A stretch of DNA of 64,000 nt from Candidatus Rifleibacteriota bacterium (GTDB lineage Bacteria; Muiribacteriota; Ozemobacteria; Ozemobacterales; Ozemobacteraceae), in contig JADFXM010000008.1 in the NCBI GenBank assembly GCA_015233565.1, positions 62,001-126,000 of the forward strand, given 5' to 3'. A program made the position numbers and the translations under genes. Within the stretch, counting starts at the first letter, position 1; each line of letters starts with the position of its first letter. The notes beneath the pieces are model-generated. The model made no database searches. It was not told the DNA's origin and saw only the letters and a program-made list of their open reading frames with translations. Positions 1 through 8,328 of this stretch are shown piece after piece.

Positions 1-2359
1 GGCTCTCAACCTTTTTAATAATCGCTTCAATCCGTGGATTAACTTCTTCGTCGGTAAGGGTTTTTTCAAGTGACCGGAATGAAAGCGAGAAGGCAAGAGA
101 TTTGCAACCTTCGGGGATTCCCTTTCCCTGATATAGATCGAAAAGGTTGCAGTATTCAAGAATTCCTTTTCCTTCGGTGTTGATGATTCCCAGTATTTCT
201 TCAAATTTTGTTGTGGTTGGAAGCACGAAAGCAAGGTCTCTGCGAATTGGAGGGAAATCCGGGACAGGTTTCATCTTGGTTATTTCTGGTGAGAGAGCTG
301 AAATGGTTGAAAGGTCAAGCTCTGCCAGAAGAATATTTGGTGGCATTTTTTTGTTGTCCAGGAAGGTGGGATGGATTTGTCCGAAATAACCGGCAAATTG
401 CCCTTTAAGACGAACTTCCATTTGTTTTGCAGGATGCAGGAAAGATCGGTTCGATGGCCTGAATTCAAGGGAGAAGCCGGACAATTTTCCGATGCTTTCA
501 ATGACTCCTTTTATATGGAAGAGGTCTGCTTGTTCACTATTTTTCTTCCAATCCCGGGGGTTGGTTCTTCCGCAAATCCCGATGGAGAGACGGTCTGGTT
601 CGTGAATGTTTTCCCCACTTCTCTGAAAGACTCTTCCCATTTCAAAAAATGTAATATCGTATTCGTCGTTCATGATATTCTTTTTTATTGCGTCAAACAT
701 TCCCCAGACAAGGTTAGTTCTAAGTGCACCATGTTCTTCGGAAAGAGGATTTTTCAGCATCAGGGGGAGACCTTCCTGGAATTCGTGAGGAACGGTATTC
801 GGAGTGAAACTGTAAGTAAGAATTTGATAGAACCCAAGGCTAACCAGGTGTTCAGTAATTTGTTCCTGAAGTTTGTTTATTCGGGACATTGGTTGAGGGA
901 CCGAAGGAATCGATGAAAGTGTTGTTGGGAGGTTATCATAACCGAACAGACGGGCTATTTCTTCGATCAAATCTGCTTCCTGCTCAATGTCATGTCTAAA
1001 TGGCGGGACTCCGACGAGGATGCTCTCGCCTTCTCGTTGGACTTCCATTTTTAGCCGGTGGAGAATGGTTTCAATTTGTGCTGGTTTCATTTCCACGCCA
1101 AGGATTTGACATACACGCCGTGGGCGAACCAAAATCTTTTTGATCTGGAAGGGGGTTGGATAATTGTCAATAATTCCATTTAGCAAAGTTCCTCCCGCGG
1201 TTTCGAGGATCATTCTAGCAGCAAGATTTAATGCTATTGGGATATTTTCGATATTTGTTCCCCGCTCAAAGCGATAGGAAGATTCGCTCATCATTCCTAG
1301 AGTTTTTGCGGTTTTTCTGACACAGATAGGATCGAACCATGCAGCCTCGAGTAAAACCGTGGTTGTTTGCTGGTTGACTTCCGAATTTTTGCCCCCCATT
1401 ACACCTGCCAAAGCAACCGCTTTAGTTTTGTCAGCGATTACGAGCATGGTTGGATCGAGCTTTCTCTCGGTGTCGGCATCGTCGAGAGTTTTAAACTTTT
1501 CGTCGGGATGGGCAGTGCGAACTACAATTTGATTTCCGTCAAGTTTATCAAAGTCGAAAGCGTGCAACGGATGTCCAATATCCATCATTACAAAGTTAGT
1601 AACATCGACTATGTTATTTATTGGGCGAATTCCGATTTTCTCAAGTCGGTCTTGTAGCCATCTAGGTGATGGGCCGATTTTAACATTTTTAATAACTCGT
1701 GCTCCATATCTATGGCAAAGATTGGGAGTATCGTTGGTAACCGAAGTGATTTTCGTAATGTCGCCTTCGCCTTGGGGGTTGTCAAGAGCATCGCGATGAA
1801 GGGGAAGATTGAAAATTGCAGATAACTCTCTTGCCAGGCCGAGGTGGGAGAGCGCGTCTCCGCGATTGGGAGTGATGCTGATCTCAAAAATGGTATCATT
1901 CAAGGAAAGATAGTCCACGACATCTTTTCCTATGGGGGTATCAGGAGGAAGAATATATAATCCGGAATGATCGGTTGAGATCCCGAGTTCCTTTTTGCTG
2001 CACATCATTCCAAACGACTGAATTCCCCGGATTTCAGCTTGCCTGATTTCTATTCCGCCCGGGAGGGTCGCGCCAATTTGAGCAACTGGTACAATATCTC
2101 CTGGTTTCATATTGTTTGCCCCGCAAACAATGGTCAACATTTGGGTTTTTCCGACATCGACATCGCAAATAGAAAGTTTGGAGGCGTGTGGATGGGGGGC
2201 CTTTGCGAGGATTTTCCCGGTAACGACTCCCTTGATTTCAAGGCCAGGGTTGGTCATTTCCTCAACCTCTATTCCGGCCATGTTCAAAGCATCGGAAATT
2301 TTTTCAGGAGCGATTTTCAAATCGATATAGTCGCGCAACCAGCTCAAAAGGAGTTTCAT
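1..2359 (-). CDS. pheT: phenylalanyl-tRNA synthetase beta subunit (3' end cut off by window)
   Basis: Beta chain of the alpha2-beta2 PheRS that charges tRNA-Phe. The reading frame is open from the ATG at 2359 to base 1 (786 codons), so only roughly the last ten residues of the anticodon-binding FDX-ACB domain should lie outside the window. Family signatures are readable: the N-terminal tRNA-binding (EMAP-like) domain with 'GIQSFGMMCSKKELG', the stretch 'SITPNRGDALSHLGLARE' and 'ADKTKAVALAGVMGG'. The start follows pheS by 12 bases and has an AAGGTGG ribosome site seven bases upstream, so the two subunits are co-translated. It is the last visible gene of the infC operon. Confidence 0.95.
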   Translation of the reverse strand, partial: MKLLLSWLRDYIDLKIAPEKISDALNMAGIEVEEMTNPGLEIKGVVTGKILAKAPHPHASKLSICDVDVGKTQMLTIVCGANNMKPGDIVPVAQIGATLPGGIEIRQAEIRGIQSFGMMCSKKELGISTDHSGLYILPPDTPIGKDVVDYLSLNDTIFEISITPNRGDALSHLGLARELSAIFNLPLHRDALDNPQGEGDITKITSVTNDTPNLCHRYGARVIKNVKIGPSPRWLQDRLEKIGIRPINNIVDVTNFVMMDIGHPLHAFDFDKLDGNQIVVRTAHPDEKFKTLDDADTERKLDPTMLVIADKTKAVALAGVMGGKNSEVNQQTTTVLLEAAWFDPICVRKTAKTLGMMSESSYRFERGTNIENIPIALNLAARMILETAGGTLLNGIIDNYPTPFQIKKILVRPRRVCQILGVEMKPAQIETILHRLKMEVQREGESILVGVPPFRHDIEQEADLIEEIARLFGYDNLPTTLSSIPSVPQPMSRINKLQEQITEHLVSLGFYQILTYSFTPNTVPHEFQEGLPLMLKNPLSEEHGALRTNLVWGMFDAIKKNIMNDEYDITFFEMGRVFQRSGENIHEPDRLSIGICGRTNPRDWKKNSEQADLFHIKGVIESIGKLSGFSLEFRPSNRSFLHPAKQMEVRLKGQFAGYFGQIHPTFLDNKKMPPNILLAELDLSTISALSPEITKMKPVPDFPPIRRDLAFVLPTTTKFEEILGIINTEGKGILEYCNLFDLYQGKGIPEGCKSLAFSLSFRSLEKTLTDEEVNPRIEAIIKKVES

Positions 2360-2371
2360 ATTTTCACCACC

Positions 2372-3385
2372 TTAGAATTGTCTCAGGAACCTGATGTCAG
2401 AGCCGAAAAGAAGTCTAATATCATTAATTCCGTAGCGTAATATTGCCTGTCGTTCAATTCCCATTCCGAAAGCGAATCCTGAGAATTTTTCCGAGTCATA
2501 ATTCACACCGGCAAATACTTTTGGATTGACCATTCCACAGCCCAGGATTTCGATCCATCCGCTTCCTTTGCAGATTTTGCAGCCTCCACCGGAGCAGAAT
2601 ATACACTGGATGTCCATTTCCGCGGATGGTTCGGTAAAGGGGAAATAGCTGGGTCTGAATCGGAAAGATCTTTTGCCGAACATTCGTTCAGCGAAATAAA
2701 CGAGCGTCCCTTTCAAATCGCACATTGAAACGTTTTCCCCAACGACAAGGCCCTCGATTTGATGGAATACAGGGGAGTGGGTGATATCATTATCTCTTCG
2801 GAAGACTTTCCCGGGGGCGATCATCTTGAACGGGGGTTTAATTTTTTCCATGGTTCGGATTTGGACAGGGGATGTTTGAGTTCGCAAAACGTGCCCGGAT
2901 TCGAGATAAAAGGAATCCTGCATGTCTCTGGCCGGGTGATGGGAAGGGACATTAAGAGCTTCAAAGTTGTAATATTCCGATTCCACTTCCGGGCCATCGG
3001 CTATGAAGAAACCCATGGAAACGAAGATTTCAGAAATTTCCCGAACAATTCTAAGAACGGGGTGTGTTGCGCCGGGGAGCATTGCCAGGCCGGGCAAGGA
3101 ATAATCCGGTCGATCAGCGCGGATTTTTTGTTCCTGATCTTCGGCTTCCAGACTTTTTATTTTGGCCTCAATTATTTCAGTTAATTTGGCTTTTAATTCG
3201 TTAATTTTCGCGCCTTTTTCTTTTTTTTCTTCGACTGAGAGCGTTCCCAATTGTTTTAGTAATCCCGTCACAATTCCTTTTTTGCCTAGGAATTTAATTT
3301 TAATGGCCTCTACGTCTTTAATGTTCTGGGCTTTTTCCTTTTCATCGGAAAATTCCGTCCAGATTTCTTCATATGCTTGAGTCAT
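2372..3385 (-). CDS. pheS: phenylalanyl-tRNA synthetase alpha subunit
   Basis: Catalytic alpha chain of PheRS (class II aminoacyl-tRNA synthetase), about 337 residues, the usual length. It has the N-terminal coiled coil that contacts tRNA, then class II motifs: 'HPARDMQDSFYL' (motif 1/2 region), 'LRTQTSPVQIRTM', 'FRRDNDITHSPVFHQIEG' (motif 2) and the C-terminal 'GFAFGMGIERQAILRYGI' (motif 3 with the ATP-binding Arg). The ATG at 3385 is chosen because AAGGAG lies five bases upstream; an in-frame start six codons earlier (3403) has no such site. Located between the rRNA methyltransferase and pheT. Confidence 0.95.
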   Translation of the reverse strand: MTQAYEEIWTEFSDEKEKAQNIKDVEAIKIKFLGKKGIVTGLLKQLGTLSVEEKKEKGAKINELKAKLTEIIEAKIKSLEAEDQEQKIRADRPDYSLPGLAMLPGATHPVLRIVREISEIFVSMGFFIADGPEVESEYYNFEALNVPSHHPARDMQDSFYLESGHVLRTQTSPVQIRTMEKIKPPFKMIAPGKVFRRDNDITHSPVFHQIEGLVVGENVSMCDLKGTLVYFAERMFGKRSFRFRPSYFPFTEPSAEMDIQCIFCSGGGCKICKGSGWIEILGCGMVNPKVFAGVNYDSEKFSGFAFGMGIERQAILRYGINDIRLLFGSDIRFLRQF

Positions 3386-3441
3386 GGTTACTCCTTGAAA
3401 CAATTATTAATTCACCTTTTTAAACTTTTAATTTCTTAATG

Positions 3442-4239
3442 TCAACAGTTTTTGCCTATCGCCTTTGGAAAATTCCTTCTTCGTTCATACAAAAAAATGG
3501 ATGCCGCAATTGAAACGTTGAAAGATTCGGCTAAACCAGGCATTGGAATTCCTAACTTTTTTTTGCAGTGTTTATCTATGTCGGGGCTGATTCCCATACC
3601 TTCGTTTCCAAAAACGAACATTACCTTTTGAGGAAGCTGAATTTCATAAAGACTGATTCCACCCATATCAGAGGCAACCAATTCGATCTGGTGCTGATCG
3701 AGAGTGTTCTTGAATTCGTCAAAATCTTCAATTTCCAAAATCGGTGTATGAAAGATGGACCCCATAGCACTTCTGACAAGTTTGGGATTGGAAATAGAAC
3801 AACATCCGGTTGAAGTGAATATTCCATCGATTCCAAATCCGTCGGCTGAACGAATGATAGTACCGAGATTTCCGGGATCCTGAATTCTGTCTAAAAAAAT
3901 AAACGTGCTGCCATTTGAAAGCAACTTTTTAAAGGAAACTTCGGGGCGATTGAGAAAAAGTCCCACCACTGGTGGAGGGGATGCCAGTGAGGTAATCTTC
4001 TTCATTATCTTTAGGGGAACGATAACAGAGTGATTAATTTGAGCGGAGTTATCAAATAAATTTTCCTTGCCCTCAAGAAAGAAAAGGCTTTTCAATTTCA
4101 ATCCGGAATTAATTGCTTCTCTGACAAGCTTTTCACCTTCCAGGAAAAAGAAATTTTTAAATTTTGTTGAACCCGGGTTGGAAAGAAAGTTGGAAACTAA
4201 CTTTATTTCCGGATTATTTGAAGAAGAAATGAACTTCAT
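3442..4239 (-). CDS. SpoU/TrmH-family RNA 2'-O-ribose methyltransferase
   Basis: SAM-dependent 2'-O-methylation of a ribose in rRNA or tRNA; the exact target is not readable from sequence. 265 residues: an N-terminal substrate-binding domain (about 1-110, with the 'EGEKLVREAI' motif of RlmB/TsnR-type enzymes) and a C-terminal alpha/beta-knot SPOUT domain. The three SpoU motifs are present: 'LDRIQDPGNLGTIIRSAD' (motif 1, conserved Arg), 'FVFGNEGMGIS' (motif 2) and 'IPMPGLAESFNVSIAASI' (motif 3). Placement between rplT and pheS is common in many bacteria. GGAAG precedes the ATG by about seven bases. Confidence 0.88.
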   Translation of the reverse strand: MKFISSSNNPEIKLVSNFLSNPGSTKFKNFFFLEGEKLVREAINSGLKLKSLFFLEGKENLFDNSAQINHSVIVPLKIMKKITSLASPPPVVGLFLNRPEVSFKKLLSNGSTFIFLDRIQDPGNLGTIIRSADGFGIDGIFTSTGCCSISNPKLVRSAMGSIFHTPILEIEDFDEFKNTLDQHQIELVASDMGGISLYEIQLPQKVMFVFGNEGMGISPDIDKHCKKKLGIPMPGLAESFNVSIAASIFLYERRRNFPKAIGKNC

Positions 4240-4288
4240 TTATAGCTTCCAAATTATAACTTCCTAATTAAAACTTCTCAATTTTAGC

Positions 4289-4319
4289 TCAAACGCCCAA
4301 GCGTTGCTTGGGCGTTTGA
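4289..4319. terminator. perfect 14-bp stem hairpin between rplT and the methyltransferase gene
   Basis: A 14-bp perfect inverted repeat (TCAAACGCCCAAGC / GCTTGGGCGTTTGA) with a 3-base loop lies just after rplT on the minus strand. In the minus direction it is not followed by a U-run, so a classical intrinsic terminator is not shown. It may instead be a processing or mRNA-stabilising hairpin that separates expression of the ribosomal genes from the methyltransferase-pheST part. Confidence 0.55.
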
Positions 4320-4341
4320 ATAAAAAGTTCTGCGAAAAGAA

Positions 4342-4713
4342 TCAATTTGTGGCAACTGAAGTTACTTGAGATTTAGCCATTAGTACGATGCTTTTGAAAC
4401 CTTCCGGATCTTTGACGGCGATGTCGGCAAGAACCTTGCGATTTAATCCGACTCCGGCTTTTTTCAGACCGCTGATGAAGCGATTGTAGGAAATATCATG
4501 TTGCCTACAAGCTGCATTGATTCTAAGAATCCAGAGGGAGCGGAAATTTTGTTTCTTGTCATGTCTATCATTAAAAGCATGTTTGAAAGCTTTAACGACA
4601 GTTTCTTTAGCAATTTTTTTAATATTGCGATGGCCGGCCCAATATCCTTTAGAAAGCCTGTATAGTTTCTTTTCCTTTTTTCTTGAATTACTTGAACTCT
4701 TTGACCTTGGCAT
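4342..4713 (-). CDS. rplT: 50S ribosomal protein L20
   Basis: Assembly-initiating protein of the large subunit that binds 23S rRNA domain II; in several bacteria it also represses its own operon. 123 residues, family-typical length. Recognisable stretches are 'LYRLSKGYWAGHRN', 'QNFRSLWILRINAACR', 'YNRFISGLKKAGV' and 'LNRKVLADIAVKDPEGF'. The basic N-terminal tail is somewhat variant (Ser/Lys-rich). GGAGGA precedes the ATG. Third gene of the infC-rpmI-rplT operon. Confidence 0.96.
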   Translation of the reverse strand: MPRSKSSSNSRKKEKKLYRLSKGYWAGHRNIKKIAKETVVKAFKHAFNDRHDKKQNFRSLWILRINAACRQHDISYNRFISGLKKAGVGLNRKVLADIAVKDPEGFKSIVLMAKSQVTSVATN

Positions 4714-4748
4714 ATTTTCCTCCGAACTAAATTACTGCATCCCAGCTA

Positions 4749-4946
4749 TCAAGCATAGGGTAGAAGTTTTTTAAGCGAATCAACACTGGAATCAGAAATA
4801 ATCGTTGATTGTTTGTAACCGCGTTTGCGTTTGCTTGATTTTTTGGTAAGGATGTGGCTTCCATACGCCTTTCCGCGCTTGAACTTCCCCGAACCGGTAA
4901 CCCTAAAGCGCTTGGACGCTCCGCTGTGGTTTTTCATTTTTGGCAT
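4749..4946 (-). CDS. rpmI: 50S ribosomal protein L35
   Basis: Small basic large-subunit protein (65 residues). It shows the family pattern '[24 protein letters not shown]' in shortened form and '[10 protein letters not shown]'. GGAGGG lies seven bases before the ATG. It sits between infC and rplT, the near-universal order. Confidence 0.95.
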   Translation of the reverse strand: MPKMKNHSGASKRFRVTGSGKFKRGKAYGSHILTKKSSKRKRGYKQSTIISDSSVDSLKKLLPYA

Positions 4947-4972
4947 ATTCGCCCTCCAAATAAATAAGTTGT

Positions 4973-5488
4973 CTATTTTTTCTTGGATGGTTGGAGGATC
5001 ATAGACAAAGTGTTCCCTTCAACCGCAATGTCCTTCTCAAGAGAAAGATCGTCAGAAAGAATTTCCTTCATTCGACCAACAACTTTGTAACCCATATCCA
5101 TGTGGGCTCTTTCACGCCCTCTGAAGAAAACTGTTACCTTAACCTTGTCGCCTTCCTCCAGGAATTTTCGAATTTGATTACATTTTGTCTGTAGGTCGCC
5201 TTCATCAGTCTTGGGTCGTACTTTCACTTCCTTCAATTTGATGACTTTTTGCTTCTTTTTGGCCTCTTTTTGTTTTTTAGCAAGTTCATATTTGTACTGG
5301 CCAAAATCCATCATCCTGCAGACTGGCGGGCTAACATTTGATGCAACTTCAACCAAATCATACCCGCGCTCTTCCGTCATCTTAAGCGCTTCCTGAATTG
5401 GGGTGACACCCACCATCACGCCCTCTTCGTTTATCAGACGAACCGCCGGCGTTCGAATCGCCCTGTTTACACGAACGTTCTCTTTGAT
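4973..5488 (-). CDS. infC: translation initiation factor IF-3 (AUC start codon)
   Basis: IF-3 binds the 30S subunit, keeps it apart from the 50S and proofreads start codons. With the ATC start at 5488 the product is 171 residues, beginning '[11 protein letters not shown]', exactly where IF-3 proteins normally begin. N-domain motifs include '[14 protein letters not shown]' and '[19 protein letters not shown]'; the linker is Lys-rich; the C-domain has '[14 protein letters not shown]' and 'FFRGRERAH'. GGAGG lies seven bases upstream of the ATC. An ATG 18 codons further upstream is in frame but would add a hydrophobic stretch foreign to IF-3. Rare start codons allow IF-3 to repress its own synthesis. 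Confidence 0.95.
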   Translation of the reverse strand: MKENVRVNRAIRTPAVRLINEEGVMVGVTPIQEALKMTEERGYDLVEVASNVSPPVCRMMDFGQYKYELAKKQKEAKKKQKVIKLKEVKVRPKTDEGDLQTKCNQIRKFLEEGDKVKVTVFFRGRERAHMDMGYKVVGRMKEILSDDLSLEKDIAVEGNTLSMILQPSKKK

Positions 5489-5500
5489 ACTCCTACCTCC
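5486..5500 (-). promoter_or_regulatory. Shine-Dalgarno site and rare AUC initiation codon of infC
   Basis: On the minus strand a GGGAGGTAGGAGT stretch precedes ATC (5488-5486). The GGAGG core at 5500-5496 is spaced seven bases from ATC. A strong SD coupled to a non-canonical AUU/AUC/AUA start is the known basis of IF-3 autocontrol, because IF-3 rejects such codons when abundant. Confidence 0.85.
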
Positions 5501-5503
5501 CAG

Positions 5504-5540
5504 AAAAAAAAATAAATGGTGCAGCAGACTTCGCCACCCC
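5504..5540 (-). promoter_or_regulatory. possible attenuator hairpin with U-tract in the infC leader
   Basis: Read on the minus strand, a GGTGGC...GC-TG-CACC imperfect hairpin (about 5538-5518) is followed by ATTTA and nine T residues (5512-5504), ending four bases before the infC SD. This resembles an intrinsic terminator in the leader, as in L20-controlled attenuation of infC-rpmI-rplT in Bacillus. The stem is short with a two-base bulge, so this is a proposal. Confidence 0.4.
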
Positions 5541-5643
5541 ATTAATTTTGTTAATAAGGTCTCGCTAATATTCTTAACGAGCTCAAACCTATTTGCCGTT
5601 GGCTAAAGGTGAGGACTTGGTCCTGCTTAAAGATCAAGTTCCA

Positions 5644-5673
5644 TTTATATCATGGATTATATTCTGCTGTCAA
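5644..5673 (-). promoter_or_regulatory. sigma-70 type promoter of the infC operon
   Basis: Minus strand: a perfect TTGACA (5673-5668), an 18-base spacer, then TATAAA (5649-5644). Transcription would start near 5637, giving a leader of about 150 nt before infC, long enough for cis-regulation. Confidence 0.75.
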
Positions 5674-5882
5674 GCCAAAAAAAATTGTTTTCTACGGTTA
5701 ATTTGTTCTCAGGAATCCTCCTTTTCAGAAGCAAGGTTTCCCAGCAAGTGCAAGTAGTCATATTTCCTGGATTTAAGCGGATGTTCGTTCAAGAACAAAT
5801 CCACCGTGAATTGATTTCCGCAAATTTAATACTTTGTTACTATGTTTTTATATTTTGCGTGAAAGCTTATGGCTAAATGTGT

Positions 5883-5888
5883 TATGAT
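5883..5888 (+). promoter_or_regulatory. putative -10 element immediately upstream of the GT39 gene
   Basis: TATGAT lies eight bases before the ATG at 5897; 18 bases upstream of it GTGAAA matches a -35 in four of six positions. No SD precedes the ATG, so the transcript may begin at or next to the start codon (leaderless). Confidence 0.3.
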
Positions 5889-5896
5889 CACCGATT

Positions 5897-7372
5897 ATGG
5901 ATGAAGAATTTTTTCGTTTTTCAAAGAAATTTTTACTGATTTCCTTAGTCTTTACCGCATATAAATTATTTCTTGGGTTTTCGCTGGACTTAACTCCCGA
6001 CGAAGCCTATTATTGGGAATTTTCGCGTCGGTTAGACCTGTCTTTTTATGACCATCCTCCGATGGTTGGTTATATGATTTTCCTGGGACGCCTTCTTTTC
6101 GGAGACACTGCAATTGGGGTTAGAATCTTCACCATTTTAATCACTTGTTTTGTAGGTTATCTGATTTACATTTTGGGAAAGCGCCTCTCCGGAGAATGGA
6201 CAGGTCTGGTAGCTTGTACCATTTTTCATACCTCAGCAGCAGGTGTTGCCTTAGGATTCATAATGACTCCGGATACTCCACTTGCTTTTTTCTGGACTCT
6301 TGGTACAATTTTATTTTTGAAAACTCTCGACTCAAAGACCACCAACTGGTGGATTCTGTTAGGTATTGTTGTTGGTCTTGGTGGATTATCAAAATACAAT
6401 ATGGTTTTCTTTGGATTTGGAGCAATTCTTGTACTAATTTGCTTCGGTGAATTCAGGGAAAAAGGTTTCCCTAAAAACTTTGCACTTGCAATTCTTTTTG
6501 CACTTTTGTTCGTTTCTCCGGTATTCATCTGGAATGCGCAAAATGATTGGGTTTCCTTTAAATTTCAACTTCATCACGGTTTTAAACCCTCTGACAGGTC
6601 TTTTCTTCAAAATATCGGTGAATTCCTCGGCGGGCAGCTTGTTACAGTTGGGCCAGTTGTTTTTTTTATTGCAGTTTTTCAAATTCTAAATGCTTTGATA
6701 ACTGGTTTTCGTAAAAATGACCGATTCCTGTTTTCGCTTGGAGCTTTGGCTTTTCCGATCCTTTTTTTCTTCTTTTATTCTGGTTTAAGTTCGAAAGTTG
6801 AAGCAAATTGGCCCCAGATGGCGTATATTACGGCAATCCCATTAGTAGCTGACTGGATTTGTCGCGCTCCTTGGAGTTGGAAGCGCATTCTTGGATCAAT
6901 TTTGCCAACTTCGATTATCGGTCTTTTGGCTTCTTTTCACGCGATAACTCTCATTCTCCCAATAGCTCCGGATTGCGATATTTCCGCTCGCCTGCATGGC
7001 TGGAAGGAAATGGGCGAAGAAATTCAGAAGATTGACAAAAAACTTGATGGAAAGCCTATTTTTGTTGTCCAAGGAAATACTTTGGCTGCTTTAACAGGTT
7101 TCTATGGAAAAATTCCTTTCGATCGCATTGTTGAAGTAAATTTAAAAAACAGTTGGCAGTTTTGGTGCCGTGACTTTCAGTTGCCTCCTAAATCCAATGC
7201 CGTATATGTGGATGACAATCAATGGTCTGCCTGGCAGGAATATTCGGGATTTTTTGAAAAGACGCTTGCATCAGTTTCCGTGAATATCTCCTTTTCAGAT
7301 AAAAAACTCAGAACAATCAACCTTACTCCTTTAATTAATCATAAAGGAGGTTTTCAACCGAAAAAATTATGA
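5897..7372 (+). CDS. GT39/ArnT-like membrane glycosyltransferase (PMT family)
   Basis: Likely transfers a sugar from a polyprenyl-phosphate donor to lipid, glycan or protein on the outer face of the inner membrane. 491 residues with about ten hydrophobic segments in residues 10-360 and a soluble C-terminal part. The first periplasmic loop carries the family signature 'DLTPDEAYYWEFSRRLDLSFYDHPP': catalytic Asp35-Glu36 and the DHPP at 52-55. No SD is visible. The stop overlaps the ATG of the next gene by one base (ATGA), so both are translated together. Acceptor and sugar are unknown. Confidence 0.82.
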   Translation: MDEEFFRFSKKFLLISLVFTAYKLFLGFSLDLTPDEAYYWEFSRRLDLSFYDHPPMVGYMIFLGRLLFGDTAIGVRIFTILITCFVGYLIYILGKRLSGEWTGLVACTIFHTSAAGVALGFIMTPDTPLAFFWTLGTILFLKTLDSKTTNWWILLGIVVGLGGLSKYNMVFFGFGAILVLICFGEFREKGFPKNFALAILFALLFVSPVFIWNAQNDWVSFKFQLHHGFKPSDRSFLQNIGEFLGGQLVTVGPVVFFIAVFQILNALITGFRKNDRFLFSLGALAFPILFFFFYSGLSSKVEANWPQMAYITAIPLVADWICRAPWSWKRILGSILPTSIIGLLASFHAITLILPIAPDCDISARLHGWKEMGEEIQKIDKKLDGKPIFVVQGNTLAALTGFYGKIPFDRIVEVNLKNSWQFWCRDFQLPPKSNAVYVDDNQWSAWQEYSGFFEKTLASVSVNISFSDKKLRTINLTPLINHKGGFQPKKL

Positions 7373-8310
7373 GTTTAGTTGAACTGATTTGCAGAAAGAA
7401 ATTCTCCCATTTCCGTAATTTTATTGAAAGAATTGAAAAGAGAAAAAATCTAAGAGATGATTTCTTTCCTGAATCCATTTTCGTTGAATTGACCAATTGT
7501 TGCAGTTTTACGTGCCCAACTTGTTTTCGTTCCCTCATGGGTCGGCCAAGGGGATTGATGGAAAGAGCACTTTACGAAAAAATTCTTAACGAAGCCTCTT
7601 CATTTGCTCGTAGGTTGAAATATTTCAGACCATTTTTCCTTGGGGAGCCGCTTTTACATCCGGAATTTCGTGATTTGATCAAACTTACAAGAAATAAACT
7701 GCCAGATTGTATAATTCAGCTTCGCACAAATTGTGAGTTTCTTGGAGAAATGGAGTCGAGAGCGATACTAAATGCATCAGTAAATGAATTAGCCCTCGAA
7801 TTGGTAAACCCTGGTCTTTTTTCTTTGGAAGAAAGAGATTTTGAAAAAAAGCTTTCAAATATATTTCGAAATATTGATTTTTTTCTAAAGCTTAAAGCCA
7901 AACAAGGGGCATCAACAGAAATAAAATTGCTGGTTTTTTCTAATTCTCCAATTGGGGAAAAAACTCTTAATGAAATCAGGAATATTGAAAGTCAGGTGGG
8001 AAAAGTGATTTTTGCTTCCCCAACTTTTGAAGAGATGACAGAGCAAAAAATTTCCCGAAACGAACGGGGTAGCCATAGATCATCCTTGAATCGGGAAATA
8101 ATAATTGGTTGGGATGGCCGGATTACCTTCCACAGGAAAGACTATAATTTTAACAACGAGGTTGGAAACATAAGAAATCAGCCTCTCCGGGAAATCTGGA
8201 AATCAAAAAGACCACTGTACAAAACTTTTATAGAAATTCCGGAAACAAAAAACTTCCAATTAGAAGAGCATTTTTTTCATCAAAATTGCCGTTTTGAGAT
8301 TATCAAATAA
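7369..8310 (+). CDS. radical SAM protein with a SPASM-like tail lacking its cysteines
   Basis: 313 residues. The radical SAM CxxxCxxC motif (Cys45, Cys49, Cys52 in 'NCCSFTCPTC') should bind a [4Fe-4S] cluster and cleave S-adenosylmethionine. It is followed by a 'LGEPLLHPEF' stretch typical of the MoaA/PqqE/SPASM branch. The C-terminal part has the SPASM-type ending 'VGNIRNQPLREIWKSKR', but the position that normally reads 'DGxVxxCxxD' here reads 'DGRITFHRKD', without cysteine, so auxiliary clusters look lost. Start overlaps the stop of the glycosyltransferase. Substrate unknown; glycan or peptide modification is possible. Confidence 0.78.
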   Translation: MSLVELICRKKFSHFRNFIERIEKRKNLRDDFFPESIFVELTNCCSFTCPTCFRSLMGRPRGLMERALYEKILNEASSFARRLKYFRPFFLGEPLLHPEFRDLIKLTRNKLPDCIIQLRTNCEFLGEMESRAILNASVNELALELVNPGLFSLEERDFEKKLSNIFRNIDFFLKLKAKQGASTEIKLLVFSNSPIGEKTLNEIRNIESQVGKVIFASPTFEEMTEQKISRNERGSHRSSLNREIIIGWDGRITFHRKDYNFNNEVGNIRNQPLREIWKSKRPLYKTFIEIPETKNFQLEEHFFHQNCRFEIIK

Positions 8311-8328
8311 ATACCAAAAGGAGGAAGT

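Noticed and set aside
371..916. 181-codon plus-strand frame opposite pheT
   Set aside because: Lies antisense to the clearly coding pheT; no SD; composition follows from the opposite strand.
5652..5876. 74-codon plus-strand frame in the infC/GT39 spacer
   Set aside because: Covers the infC promoter, no SD, no recognisable pattern.
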